Source: Isochrysis galbana
Lineage: Eukaryota; Haptophyta; Isochrysidales; Isochrysidaceae
Length of the DNA stretch: 64,000 nt
Direction of reading: 5' to 3'
Assembly: GCA_018136815.1 (NCBI GenBank)
Contig: CM030936.1
Coordinates: 1,958,569 to 2,022,568 of the forward strand
The stretch's first letter is position 1, and every line of letters begins with the position of its first letter. The translations under genes were made by a program, and so were the position numbers. Shown piece by piece: positions 22,722-33,490 of this stretch. The notes beneath the pieces are model-generated. The model was not told where the DNA came from. It ran no database searches and saw nothing but the letters and a program-made list of their open reading frames with translations.

Positions 22722-23690
22722 TCAAACCGATGTTGCTGCCGATGGCGTGTCAGCGGCGCCTATCGGTCGCGGATGTCTACACTTGCACATCTCTCCATAT
22801 GTTATCTGGTAGTGAGGATCCTGAAGCCAAGTAGCAGTACCTCGCGCGTCATGCTTAGGCAACTGGTCGTCTGCCTCCCAATACTGTTTTGGGGAGTCTC
22901 TCCGTCTCCGGTTGTCTTCAACCTCAACCGCCAACCAATCGGCCAACTCTGGTGTGGCAAAGTGCGACCAAACCTCAGGCCCATCGTCCACACGCCGTGA
23001 TATGAACTGGACCTTGCTTTGGGTCTTCTCATCAAGAGTTGGCCGAATTGCTCTCCATAGAGTGGAGAATGTGCGTGGAGCATCGTACAAGACAGCCTTG
23101 GCCAGACGCTCGGGGTAGTGTGCTGTGACCACATGCGTTGAGCCCCTACTGACGAAGTAGTTTACATCGCGCAAGGAAAAGCCCTCAAAGTCGATGATCA
23201 CGATCCATTTGCTGAGCGGCGTGCCGATCGCATCGAACCGGCGGCTCATGTGCTCCAACAGCCAAACAACATGCTCCATGTTCGCCTCACCGGAAAAGCG
23301 GTTGTGCGCGTGCCCGTAGCACGTGTAGGCAACCGGCTCGCCACTCTTCGCAAAGCCAACCCAGCGGAGACTGTGGCTGAGCGGGTCTGCAAGGCACTTG
23401 CGGCATCGGAGTTCGGGCGGGCCGAGCTGGGCGCGCCAGTGCACTGAGTTCTGCAGCATGCGCAGCGCGGCCGTGTGCTTGCCGCCCCTGGCCCGCAGGT
23501 AGCGCACAGCGGTAGGCACATCCGTCGTGTCCGCCAGCTCCTCCAGAGTGTGCTGGCCGGCACAAGCAACGCGTAGCGCACGAAGGAGCTCGTGCGCGGC
23601 GGCTATCTCCGCCCCGCTCGGCGCAGCGTCGTCGCCGCTCGGGCTCTCCTCGGCCATGCCATCCGAGGCTCCCTCCGGCCCCATGCACAT
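22722..23690 (-). CDS. CRAL-TRIO (Sec14-like) lipid-binding protein
   Basis: Single exon, 322 residues from ATG 23690 (a second ATG two codons on is equally possible; upstream frame is basic low-complexity). An N-terminal CRAL-TRIO-N helical part (LADTTDVPTAVRYLRARGGK, with alpha-helical HWRAQ) precedes a CRAL-TRIO lipid-binding lobe: VAYTCYGHAHNRF, then KWIVIIDFEGFSL, then the AHYPERLAKAVLYDAPRTF helix-strand signature. Sec14-type proteins bind and exchange phosphatidylinositol or other hydrophobic ligands between membranes. I see no transmembrane segment or GOLD domain. The C-terminus after about residue 250 is polar and family-specific. Ligand unknown. Confidence 0.87.
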   Translation of the reverse strand: MCMGPEGASDGMAEESPSGDDAAPSGAEIAAAHELLRALRVACAGQHTLEELADTTDVPTAVRYLRARGGKHTAALRMLQNSVHWRAQLGPPELRCRKCLADPLSHSLRWVGFAKSGEPVAYTCYGHAHNRFSGEANMEHVVWLLEHMSRRFDAIGTPLSKWIVIIDFEGFSLRDVNYFVSRGSTHVVTAHYPERLAKAVLYDAPRTFSTLWRAIRPTLDEKTQSKVQFISRRVDDGPEVWSHFATPELADWLAVEVEDNRRRRDSPKQYWEADDQLPKHDARGTATWLQDPHYQITYGEMCKCRHPRPIGAADTPSAATSV

Positions 23691-24667
23691 TGCCTCCCCT
23701 CGTCTCCTCGCGCGCCCCCACGAGGGAGGAAGAAAAGGTCGCAGAAAAGGGACGGTGGCAGGAGGAAAATGAGAGCGAGAGCCAGAGAGAGAACGGGCGG
23801 CGGAGCGGCGCGGCAAGCGCAGTCAAGCGAAAGTGAGAGGAGCAAGAGGGGGTGGCGTGGGCGGGGACGAGGGAGGGGCTGTCAGAGTTTTCGTGTTCGG
23901 CTGGGCCAGCGGAGTTGCCCATGGTTATTTTTATTGAAAGAAAATGACGCGCCATGCCACCATCCCACCTCTAAGTCTTTTTTCCACGACATCATTGAGA
24001 TACTGAATGACATGACGGTTGCAGGTTGGGATGTCACAGCTACCGCGGTATAAAGTCATACGCCATTGGTCTTCGATGAATAAGGTAGCAATATACAAAC
24101 TCGACAGTCCATAGTCCATAGGCCATAGGCACACGAAAATACAAATCGGATTCTGCTTAGATTCGTATTATGGCGGCTAGTCACAACTCCACGAGGCATA
24201 CGCCCAGCTGTCGGCACAGGTTCGTGATGCTCTCGACAATCGCCATCGCCATAGCCCTCGCGCCGACCGCGGCCAGCACCAGCACGCCAGCACGTCCCCA
24301 CGTTCCCTTGTTTTGTTTCTTGGCAGCTGAAAGGCCCCAAATTTTGGTTAAAAAATTCGATTTCGATCGACCACCCAAAAACTTACGGGATTGGTAACTG
24401 TGCGGGCACCTTGTTACAAAGGTCAATGAAACCATCTTATAGTTACTAAAATACATTAGTACAAAAAAACTCGATCCCTTCATTCCTCCGTGTTTTCAAC
24501 GGGAAGAAAAACAACTTGAGTACTCACTCGTAGTTGATGTCCAGGGGGTTGAGCGGGCCCTGCTGGCAGACAAGACGGGGGAAGGGGAGGCGAGGGGGAG
24601 GCGAGAGGAGGAGGGGTGTGTGGGATCGAGGGAGGGAAGAGTGGGGGTAGCGGCGGGACGAGGGAGG

Positions 24668-26617
24668 ATGAGCGGCGGCGCGTCGGTGGCCAGGCGGGTG
24701 CCCACGGCCGTGCTAAGGCAGGGGGGACGAGAGCTGATGGGAGACCCGCGCTTCCGAAGCTCCGAGGAGCAGCGTGTGATGGCTGAAGGCCTCTCCCGCG
24801 CTCTCGATCAGCTTCGCTCCGACTCTACGGCGGCGATCGAGCGGAATACGAAGGAGCTCGAACGGCTCGGTGGCCTCGTCGACTCGCGCGGTGCGCAGCT
24901 CCGGCGCATGCAACGCCAAACACGCATGATCGCGCCGCTCTCCGCGGAGCAGCAGCAGCAACTAGCAAGCCTCGAAGGCTTGCTCGACCAGACTAGACGC
25001 AAGCGCGACGCTGCAGTGGGTGAGAACACCCGCATCCTGAGGGTGCTGACGGAGCTGAAGGGCGAGGTCGACGGCCTGAAGCAGCTCGTGCCGTCGAGCT
25101 CCAGTGACTTCTCACAATCTAGTTCCTTGAGTGCGAGAGGTCGCTCCGCCATGAGCTCATCCTGGGACAGTGATGCGCAGCAACTGCTGCGAGAGCAGGA
25201 GGAGGCGGACGCAAAACTGGAGGAAGTCCAGGCGATGGTGCGGAAGCACGAGGCCCAGCTCGCACAGATGCGCCGAGATGCAGCCAAATTCGACGGGCAA
25301 TACGAGTCTGCGCTCTCCAAACTGCAACGTGCTCAAACCATGGCGGCCCGTGCGAAGCTTGAGCTGATGGCGTCATCGCAAGCACAAATGGAGGTGGAGT
25401 CCCTCCGGCGTAAGAATGAACATAGCGCGGTGGCGTCTCAGTTCGAGCAAGGCTCAGCCCTACGAGAAAGGCGGAAATTGCTCAACGAGACCAAGTCTGA
25501 AGCGATCCAGCGAAAGCTGCTGACGTCTGAAGTCGCCATCCGCAACCTGGAAGACAGCTCCACCAAAGGAAAGCATCGCGGCATCCAGTCAGAGGTGCCC
25601 AAGGCTTCAGTGGACCCGGTGGATGCTGTGCTGGGAGGCTCATCGAGATCGCAAGTCATTCAATCCTCGCGGCCTTCCCCAGGTGATGACGGCTGGGTGG
25701 ACGCCCAAAGTAGTATCAATATCCTCCACGGCGCCAACCGAGCTGAGGAGGAGGCATGGGTGGCTCTCGTGGACAAGGCGGGCATATCGAAGCCCCAAGA
25801 GATCGCGGAGCGTCTTGCGCACCATCAAGAAGTGACCAACACCATTCATCTCGAGCGGCAGGCGGAAATGCGACTCGTTAAACTCGTAGAAGAGGGGCGT
25901 GTGCTACGAGCACGCCGCGATTGGCTCGAAAGCGCTATAGCAAGGGCTGCAACACGTCGGCGTGTCCAGCTGACTGAATCCGTTGCTTCCAGCAGCCAAC
26001 AGATCGAGATCAGCATCAAGCAGCGGTCAACGCACGACCACATCCTCGGGCGCGCGCGTCAGGCTATCCGCCATGTTCAGGGTATTTGTGCAGAAGCAGC
26101 TCTTACCGATGCTAAGACCGACGATGTGAATGGCGCGGATGCATTGCAACTGGCGAAACTCCTTGCTGCCCTCTCTGCCTCACTGCGGAATGCGCGTTCC
26201 GCGGCTTCAGGAGGCAAAGCGAGCGGTGGAAAGGATGGCAAACAAACCCCACTGGATGGTTTGATGGAAGCCTCTTTCTCGGCGGCTGCGTACCAGCGCG
26301 AGATTGCCACGAGGAGCCGTCCTCTCCGGCCAACATCCGCGTCCAAGACGTTCGGGGCCTACATGGAGGGATCGCGGTTGAACGACAAGGCAAGGCTCAA
26401 ACGAGCAAGCAGCGCGAAGGCGAAACGTGAGTCAGCATCGAGTCAGAGGAAGGCAAATGCGAGTAGCACGGCGCGTGAAGAACGTAAGCACGTTAACGTA
26501 TTGGATGCCTTGGTCGCCACCGGTAAGCCCAAACTAGAAGGGGTTCCAGCTCATGTGCTCGGGGCGGTTCCCCTCACAGCTACTGACCGCCTATTGAGCG
26601 GACTTGTCGTGTCATGA
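24668..26617 (+). CDS. Coiled-coil protein of unknown function
   Basis: Single open frame of 649 residues from ATG 24668. Long heptad-rich stretches run from about residue 40 to 290 (LSAEQQQQLASLEGLLDQTR, LREQEEADAKLEEVQAMVRK) and again around 390-480 (LERQAEMRLVKLVEEGRVLR). Between them is a Ser-rich linker; a basic Ser/Lys/Arg tail follows. There is no enzymatic motif. Coiled-coil proteins of this length in flagellated protists are often axonemal or basal-body components, but nothing here proves it. About 60 bp downstream, GACGACGAG is followed by GTAAGTTGG, which looks like a donor of another exon, so the annotated stop might be bypassed in an alternative transcript. Confidence 0.7.
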   Translation: MSGGASVARRVPTAVLRQGGRELMGDPRFRSSEEQRVMAEGLSRALDQLRSDSTAAIERNTKELERLGGLVDSRGAQLRRMQRQTRMIAPLSAEQQQQLASLEGLLDQTRRKRDAAVGENTRILRVLTELKGEVDGLKQLVPSSSSDFSQSSSLSARGRSAMSSSWDSDAQQLLREQEEADAKLEEVQAMVRKHEAQLAQMRRDAAKFDGQYESALSKLQRAQTMAARAKLELMASSQAQMEVESLRRKNEHSAVASQFEQGSALRERRKLLNETKSEAIQRKLLTSEVAIRNLEDSSTKGKHRGIQSEVPKASVDPVDAVLGGSSRSQVIQSSRPSPGDDGWVDAQSSINILHGANRAEEEAWVALVDKAGISKPQEIAERLAHHQEVTNTIHLERQAEMRLVKLVEEGRVLRARRDWLESAIARAATRRRVQLTESVASSSQQIEISIKQRSTHDHILGRARQAIRHVQGICAEAALTDAKTDDVNGADALQLAKLLAALSASLRNARSAASGGKASGGKDGKQTPLDGLMEASFSAAAYQREIATRSRPLRPTSASKTFGAYMEGSRLNDKARLKRASSAKAKRESASSQRKANASSTAREERKHVNVLDALVATGKPKLEGVPAHVLGAVPLTATDRLLSGLVVS

Positions 26618-26765
26618 TGAGCAATGTGGCGCATGGCAGATGTCTTTGCCGAGCATGGAGTCGGACGACGACGAGGTAAGTTGGCTACCGCTCTTGCTGA
26701 CTCAGCCGCAAGGCCATCTTCACATACACAACTACACCTAGCTGTAAAGGCCAAGGGTGCCTCCA

Positions 26766-27425
26766 TCAAAAAAATTCTCAATAATCTCGCCTCGCGCGCG
26801 GCATTGGTATGGTTAAGTCGTAGCCACGCCCGTTCGCCCTCACATCCGGCCTTGCGGCGGCTACTCCCACTCCGCCCGCTTGTGCCTTGTACTCTAAAAA
26901 AAACCTTTTAGTAGTAATATCCTCGCCTCACACGTGGCACTGGGTTATGTTCTCGTAGCCACGCCCCTTCCCCTTCCTCACCCTCACTCCCCGCCTTGCG
27001 GCAACTCCCCTCGTGCTCTACTTAGGGGCTCGGGCTCGGGTCATGTGGGGGGTCTGAGTAGAGCGGGGTGCACGTGTCTGCTCAGCGGCATGTTCTCGCC
27101 TTCCTCCTGTGCGTGCTGCTGAGCGACCTGTTTATCACAAGTTTGTTGTAGGGCCTATAGGGCGGTCAAACAGGGGCTTTTAACTATTAGTAAGGGTTGG
27201 GCTGCATTTTTTGACCGTGGCGCGATGCCCAATAAAAAAGCTCCGGTGGGGGCTACCTGACGTTACGAAATTAAACCTTTTAATAGTCTCACCGCACACG
27301 CGGCCGTGGACCCTCTACTTTCTACTCACGTAGGAAAACTTTCTACACCCCCACTCCCCCGGCCCTTCTCCCCCCGCCATAAGGCGACTCCCCCCCGCCG
27401 TGCACTACTAGGGGGATAGGGGTGA
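26766..27425 (+). repeat. Three tandem members of the AAACCTTTTAATATTCTCACC repeat family
   Basis: Copies start near 26766, 26893 and 27265. Each has an A-run, CCTTTTA, a CTCGCC/CTCACC block and a CGCG-rich GGC. The first two then show CGTAGCCACGCCC, giving arms that pair with the earlier GGCGTGGCTA-like sequence in the fuller copies. A CCGCCTTGCGGC-like small hairpin and a CTCCCCTCGTGC end follow. The third matches 4892-5052 in reverse complement. Between the second and third lies the partner of the 18828 repeat (27155-27252). The plus-strand A-runs suggest that the mobile sense is minus, with a T-tail. Confidence 0.65.
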
Positions 27426-28604
27426 AGGGCTTAGATATGGTCCGGTGGCCCGCGCCTCCCCCCGGTGATCATTCCCCTCATAGCGCTCGATGGCAGACAC
27501 TGTCAGACCCGACTCCTACTATGACCTTTCAGACATCTTCCCGCAAGCAACCAACCAACGACTCTTTCACGGCCGCGTCAGCTGCCGGCTCGATCGAACG
27601 GCCCTCTGCCTACGAGCCAGTAGTCATCGCGTGTTCGACAGCGTCGAGACGGAGCAAACGCGAGGAAGAACGACTCTCTTGCAGAGGAGGCACGTAGCCT
27701 CCCCGGCACTTGGCATGTTTCACCAGCACAAGTGCCGGGGGCACCACCATCTGTCCGTTCTCGAGGAGAATGCCTCTCCATTCCCCGGTCCCCTCTCCCA
27801 ACTCCCCGGCGAAGGCTTGGGCAGCCGGGGTCCGAGCCTTCATTGACCTTCATTCGAATCGCCCCCTCCCCCCCCCCCCGCGGGGAGCGCGAGCAAAAAA
27901 TTCAGCATGAGGTTTCCGGATACTTTACTGGAGCGAGTGAAGGGTGCTCCTCCAACCTTCTCGAATGTTTCTTTTTTCCTTCGATTTCCCCGAGGTGCGT
28001 CTGAGATAGGTTTCCGGTTGCGACAACGGCGGAACGAAGCACCACACCGACCGCAGCCTCCAGCCTCCAAGGCTCCACCACAAGATCGCACGAGGTGCGG
28101 TGTCATCATCTAAGTGGGGCTTGAGGCCCTCCTATGTATTTTTCATAGTCAAGCCCCAAAAGCGAGCAACCCTCACAAGGGGGTGGAAATGCTGCGCACT
28201 CTCTCCCCCTGGAGACATCGATCCAAACAGCTCGGAAACAGAAGAAGAAGAGACCGGTTCAAGAAGCATCTCAGCTATCATGCTCATGCTATCGCACTTT
28301 TGACGGAACACGACCCTCTTCCATTCATTGCAATAACCAAGTACACAATTAGTTGAGATTACCCTTGGGATCAGGTAGGGATGACATAGGAGCATAGGAG
28401 GGCTGACGAAGGTGCATGAGGAGAACTTAATCCAAGCATTATACCCGGCATATGCGCACCGAGGCGCCAACAGGTAAGACGAAGGATAGGCGCTCTCGTG
28501 TACCTCCATGTCTTTGCCACTAACTTGTCGAAGAGTGACACACACAACCTGACATGGCCTCTGCAATTCCCGACTGCGACGCGATCTAACGGATAGACAT
28601 CATA
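27426..28604. other. Gene-poor region with a small unassigned ORF
   Basis: 27490-27846 (+) is an ATG-started 118-codon frame beginning MADTVRPDSYYDLSDIFPQA; it has no recognisable domain. The opposite strand of the same interval also contains a plausible-looking peptide (EWRGILLENGQMVVPPALVL), so at most one of them is real. 27860-27890 is a C-run. 28120-28600 shows nothing further and probably holds the 3' flank of the chromatin-type gene. Confidence 0.35.
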
Positions 28605-30963
28605 TCAGTCGTCATCTGAGCTCATCAGGTCTATAATGATAATGTCTTCGCGGTTTTGCGGTGGACCCGCTGTTCGCCCACGGCCTGGATTGCTAGGTAT
28701 GTTTAGGTTGGCATTGATGGTCAAGTCCACTGTCTCAATATCTTTCCCTTTCTCCGAGAGGTCCGCCGTGTCGACGACCTCCCTATCTCGAACATCCGTG
28801 CCGTTGATGCGCATTTTGGTCTGCTTCTCGGTTCCACCGCCCTCCATTTTAAATACGCCGTCGGTTTCCAGAGACATCGCTGACTTTGGCCTGGCCTCTT
28901 CCTCATCTTGTGCATCCGCAATGTCCGAGTCCAGCGATGCCTCCTTGAATTCAACATCGTTGGCATCGGTTGCTGTCTCACCGTCTCTAGCATCAACAGC
29001 ATTGGGCAAACTTGCCTTGAACTCAGAGTGAACATCGCTCTGGTTGTCAGGAGCGGTTGGGGTCGCCTTCAGGGGACAGGAGGGGTCGTCCATCGCTCCT
29101 TGTGCTTGCAAAGCAACTTCCTCCTCGGGTTCGGCTATCGCCTGTGCATGTAGCTGAGCCCCGGTCGCTGTCCGCTCCTCTGGCCTTGCCACACGGCTCG
29201 CATCCATCTCCGCGCCGGCGGGCGCCATCCACGTCGGCGCGCGAAGCTCAACCTCGATTTGGGCTAGTGAGAGCTCCTGCTTCTTGTCACACGATCCAGC
29301 GCAAGTAAATGGTGCGTCGCCGCTGTCGGGAGCGCGCCTCCAACGATAGCAGTGCACGCATCGCCGCCAATCGCCGCGTCGTTCCGTGAGATCGGCATCG
29401 CGAGATGTGTCGCAATGCGGAGATTGCTGCGCGCTCAGCACCAATTGAACGTAACCTTCACACACACGCAAATGCGTCCCCACCGAGGCAATCCGCCGCC
29501 ACTCACCACCCTCAGTCTGTTTCGTGCACCAGACCGAGGGATGCAAGGGGCCGGCGGCCGCCATGAAGGCGCCGTCACCCCTCACGAAGCATACGCGACC
29601 AAGCTCCCAGCCATGCTCTTGAAGAAGCTCCACGATAGCGTTGTACGCCGGTGGCCGCCAGCCATCCGAAAAATTTGCCACACGGCCGAGCAGTATCCGG
29701 CCAACCTCTATCCTCGAGCGGAGCGTCATATTTTGCCTGGGCATGTATTGCCCATCAGCATGCGTCTCCGGAGGCCACAGGTATATATCGCGAGCTGATG
29801 GGTTGGTCCTGCGGGTCTCGAGACGAAATCGCCAGCCACGCACATACCATGTTACACCTGAGCCACCCCCTGCAACGGCCCTTGTCTTCATCGTCGCCAA
29901 CTCGCTCCAAATCTCGACGGACTCAGCGTCCATCTCAGTGCCTTGCGGTGGCGGAATCTCGCCATTTGGCCCCTTACAAGCCGGCAGTCGGTATTCTGGT
30001 AGTGCCGGTGCGACGGCAGGCTCCGCTCGTCGGCGTATCACACGTGGTGAAGGGGCGGCCATCTCGTGGTGCAATAGAATGCGACGCCCTTGCGGCTCAT
30101 CCAGACACGAAAGGAATGCCGATCCCTGAGTGCGCATCGCGCGCGCGCCGCGGGCTGAAAAGTGCACGCGCTCGACCACCTCCAGTGGCAACCATTTAAA
30201 AGAGTTGGGCAACTTGGGCAGGGAGAAGCGTGCTTCTTCGCCCCTAACCTCGACAATTTGGCCACGAAAATCGGCAAACCCCCAATCTTCCCCTAGACCG
30301 TACTTTTCTCGCTCATTCGGGCCGTTCTTGATCCAGACCACCGCCTTCTCAATCCGAAGGTCCGTAATTTCCGAGTCGGGGCGAAACTCACCATCCACTT
30401 CTCGCATAGGCCTGCCGGACGAGTCAACTCGCTGTGCATTCTCGTACTCGGTCATTAGCGCATCGTTCTCCTCTTGTGCCTTGCGCTCAGCGGCACGGGC
30501 TCGCTTCGCAGCGCGTTTCTGCTCCTTTGCCGCCTTCTTCTCGATGCGCGCATTCTTGTCTCGTGGCAGCCGGGGTCGCTTCTGTGAGGCACGCGCTGCA
30601 TCGGAGTACGGCTCGCCACGCAGCGCTTCCAACGAACCAAACTGGCGCAAAAGGAAGATGCGCTCCACGTTGAGGTAGTTAACCAACTTATCCAAGTGGC
30701 CGGGCTTCATCGAGTGTGAAAGGATCTCGACCATTTTGGCGAGAGGGCCGCGAGAGTGCAAACCATCAGCGTCGATGATTAATGAGGCGACATCCGTGTA
30801 TCTGCTTCACGTAGGGCGAGAGGGCCGTGGGGGTGCATCATTCGAGAGTGGGTTAGGGAGGGGCAGCGTGTCAGACTAGTCAGGCCCCAAGTGTTGCGCA
30901 CCCTGCCTGTTCGAGAACCCCCGTGTAGAAGCTCAAGTTAAACTGTGCAAGGAGCTCAGAGAG
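28605..30963 (-). CDS. SAM / MBD-like / CW zinc-finger protein with C-terminal SUMO-interaction motifs (3' exons)
   Basis: Two exons, 30963-30902 and 30801-28605, join in phase 2 through a 100-nt intron and give about 752 residues. The 5' end is open at an acceptor (CCCTTGCAG), so upstream exons exist, probably the frame at 31019-31759. Splicing assembles a SAM domain: LSELLAQFNLSFYTGVLEQA continues as GYTDVASL, MVEIL and MKPGHLDKL. Next come a basic helix (EKKAAKEQKRAAKRARAAER), a Tudor/agenet-like segment (WGFADFRGQIVEV), and an MBD-like region (GWRFRLETRR ... LRSRIEVGRIL). A CW-type zinc finger has the order W-C-C-WR-C-C (GDWRRCVHCYRWRRAP, then CAGSC). The C-terminus is acidic, with two SIM-like patches (ETVDLT and IIIIDLMSSDDD). 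The domain set implies a chromatin reader of DNA methylation or histone H3K4 methylation; this is an inference. Confidence 0.75.
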
Positions 30964-31018
30964 CTGCAAGGGCCAAGTCAAGGAGGGACCAGGGATGAGG
31001 AGGGGTAGATGACGCGCA

Positions 31019-31759
31019 CTAGTGCCACGCGCAATGGCAATGGCAGGGAAATGAATAGATCATGCGGCCGCAACCACGAGAGCTGATTAGGTGGTCGCAT
31101 CCACATGGAGCAGAGGCCAGGAACAGGGCCTCCAAGCAACGCGCCTTTGGGAACTCAGGCCTCATGACGAGAGCTGATGACTCGGGTTCAGCCCGGGTGT
31201 GGAGCCCATCATCGAGGCTACGGAACTCTCGTGCCTCGTTCTCAGAGCGAAAGCGTTTCCCACTGAAAGAGCACGAATGGTCTTCATCCACGGAGAAGCG
31301 GTGCTTCCGTGCAACCTCGGATGGTTCGCCGACTCCATTTGGACCGCCTTCATCGGGTGTGGTGGGAGCGGGGCTCCCGGAGTCGGAGCTCGAGGGCTCG
31401 TTACCTTGCAAATGCTGAGCCTGCAACTGTTCTGACTGCGACTGCTGCTCCTGAAGCTCGTCGTCCTGCGACTGCTCATCGTCCTTGCTCTCTCTCTCTC
31501 TCTCGCTCTCGCTCTCGCTCTCGCTATCGCTCTCCGACCCGGCCTCACTTGCTTGCCTCCTCGCGAGATAATCATCCTTCGTGTGGCACGCCTGCGTGAT
31601 GAGCCGCGGGTCGTCGAGTTCCTCGTCAGTGAGGAATTTGACCGTGTGCTCCGCCTGCGATCGGCGCTTCGCATCGGGCGGCGGAGGGTAGACCACCTTG
31701 TGGATGTACTTGCCGTCTCTGAACTCAGACGAGAGGACCATCGGCTCGGTCTGCTCCAT
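31019..31759 (-). CDS. Probable 5' exon of the SAM/MBD/CW gene (acidic, Ser/Glu-rich)
   Basis: ATG at 31759 opens MEQTEPMVLSSEFRDGKYIH, then a Ser/Glu/Asp/Gln-rich region (SESDSESESESERERESKDD). The frame stays open to 31019. It lies on the same strand, 56 bp upstream of a good acceptor for the SAM-encoding exon, so it most likely splices to 30963. I cannot pick its donor with confidence, because no strong GTRAGT in the required phase stands out. The last ~40 codons of the open frame are therefore probably intron. The alternative is a separate small protein. Confidence 0.5.
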   Translation of the reverse strand: MEQTEPMVLSSEFRDGKYIHKVVYPPPPDAKRRSQAEHTVKFLTDEELDDPRLITQACHTKDDYLARRQASEAGSESDSESESESERERESKDDEQSQDDELQEQQSQSEQLQAQHLQGNEPSSSDSGSPAPTTPDEGGPNGVGEPSEVARKHRFSVDEDHSCSFSGKRFRSENEAREFRSLDDGLHTRAEPESSALVMRPEFPKARCLEALFLASAPCGCDHLISSRGCGRMIYSFPCHCHCAWH

Positions 31760-31775
31760 CCGACCGGCGTGTGTG

Positions 31776-32205
31776 TGTGTGGGGGGGGGGGGGGGGGAGG
31801 GAGGGAGGGAAGGGGGGGGGGGGGGGAGGGGAGAGAGGGGGGGGAAGAGAGAGACGGAGAGAGAGGGAGAGGGAGAGGAGAGCGGGGAAGAGGGGAGGAC
31901 GCCGAGAGAGGGGAGGAGAGCGAGCGAGTTCGGCCGTCGAGCACATATATCGTACTACTACTTCTAAGAAGATGGAGAGAGAGAAAGAGAGAGGGGGGGG
32001 GGAGGGGGGGCGGGGGGGAGTGAAGAGAGCCATGACCCACCACTGCTGCGAGAGGACCCCCCCCCCCCCACCCTCAAGAGAGAGCTAGCTCTCTCTCCTC
32101 TCTCATCCCCCTAGAGTATCATAAGAGTACTCCCTCCTCTTACCCTAATCCCCCCCCCCCCTCCCCCCCCCCCCTCCCCCCCCCCCCTCCTCATCATCTC
32201 AGCAT
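31776..32205. repeat. Homopolymer and purine-rich low-complexity block
   Basis: GTGTGTG followed by G-runs of up to about 20 (31780-31850), GAGAGGGAGAG tracts, then C-runs of 10-12 separated by CTC (32055-32190). Potential G-quadruplex on both strands. It sits directly upstream of the ATG at 31759 on the minus strand and so may be that gene's promoter region. Confidence 0.7.
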
Positions 32206-32359
32206 CCCCTCCCAGTTCCGGAAGCCTACCCCAAGAGTTTTGTTGTTGTGTTGTGTTGTTGGCATCGCGCTGTCGCTCTGTCACAGTATAACCTTAGTGC
32301 TCTGGCGCTGGCTCCATCGGCTCTCCCTGCTGCACTCCTTGCTGCGCCCCCCCCTTGTA

Positions 32360-32556
32360 GCCCCCCCTCCCGTGGATATTTGTATGTGTCTATGGCACCA
32401 ACACACGTCAAGGAGTACGGGCAAGTGCGCTGAGGGGTGTCGGGATAGTACCAGGCTAGTGGCTAGTGGCTAGTGGGAGTGGGAGTAGTGGTAGTGGTAC
32501 TAACACTAACACTAACACTAACGCTCAGAAGTCTTATTAATATTATTAATATTAAC
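32360..32556 (+). mobile_element. 3' end of a short retroelement with ATT-type tail
   Basis: GTGGATATTTGTATGTGTCTATGGCA through AGTGCGCTGAGGGGTGTCGGGAT...GTAGTGGTACTAA is homologous, in the opposite orientation, to the 3' part of the 50948-51924 element. It ends with CACTAA repeats, then TTATTAATATTATTAATATTAA, an ATT-rich tail like the other copy's ATTATTATTATAA. Its upstream (5') boundary is unclear; C-rich DNA precedes it. Confidence 0.55.
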
Positions 32557-32559
32557 GTG

Positions 32560-33116
32560 AACGGGGCCCATTTCTCACCGCACTCCATGGGGGGGTTGCA
32601 AACCCAACCCCCCCCCCCCTCTCCATTCTCACCCAATTCTCTCCTTGCGGCGCGTCGCCATGCGGTGCGCCACGGCCTGCTCTCCGAGGGCTCCTTTGGG
32701 GGCTCCTAGAGGCCTCTGCCAGAGGGCCAGCAAGGGCAGCCCATGGGGCAGCGGAGGCTGGGGCTCCGCCCCTGGCCCCCCCTGCCTCTCCCACGCTCGC
32801 CTCTCTGGCCATGGGAGCCTCCAAGAAAGAGGCCTCTCTCTGCTGGGCGACCGGCGACCGGGGATGGGGGGATGGGGATGGGGGGTTGGGGGGAAGCGGT
32901 CAGCTCGAGCTCGAGGGCAGGCCCATCGCGGGCGTGGGAGTGCGCAGTCGCGACCCGCGCCCACTAGGGGTCTGGGTCAGGTTGTTGAGTGCCCAGCCCC
33001 TGCCAGAAGGCAAGGGCTTGAGTTGGTTGTGCGGCCCACCCAGGAGGGTGTCCGCGATGGAGTGAGGGAGAGGGGGAGGGGGGCGCGAGGCCCCAATTGA
33101 CCCCCAATTCTAGAAG
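32560..33116 (-). mobile_element. LINE-family 5' end fragment
   Basis: Minus-sense. The degenerate hairpin AACCTACTTCTAGAATT lies at its 5' end (near 33099-33116). In the place of the start codon is ATT (CAATTGGGGCC), so this copy has lost the ATG. It then follows the same course as 51924-51400 (GCGGACACC...GGGTGGGCC...) to GAGAAATGGGCCCCGT at 32565, where homology stops. It abuts the left target-site duplication of the large LINE (33148). Confidence 0.65.
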
Positions 33117-33147
33117 TAGGTTGCCCCATAGCTTGTAGCCTGAATCT

Positions 33148-33165
33148 TCGGAATTCATACTATTA
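33148..33165. repeat. Left copy of the LINE target-site duplication
   Basis: TCGGAATTCATACTATTA, identical to 37071-37088 (18 of 18). Bases on both outer sides differ, so the duplication length is well defined. Confidence 0.9.
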
Positions 33166-33490
33166 AAAAAAAAAAACATCTGAAGATTCTGGGCTACACA
33201 CCTACTAGACTAGGGTACTTCCCCTTCCCTACTGTCACCGCCCTTAACTTCCCTTCCCTCCACCTCCTCCCCTTTCCCCCTTCATTCCTTTGTCTTCGGT
33301 ATCCGGGGTTTGGCTCGGGTGCGCTACCACGAGCCTGGTTCAGAGCGCGGGTTCCGGGCAGGCCTGTTGCTGGTCAAATGTCGTCGCGTGTCTGTCGGGT
33401 CGCGGGCGTGCTCGTCCTTTTCTCGCCCTTTCTGGTCGCTGTCGTGTCTCGGTGGGTTTATGTCCAATCGAGGTGTACCTCGTCACAGGC

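Noticed and set aside
27490-27846. 118-codon ORF MADTVRPDSYYDLSDIF
   Set aside because: Has an ATG, but the opposite strand is equally protein-like and no homology is recognisable; mentioned only as an unassigned ORF.
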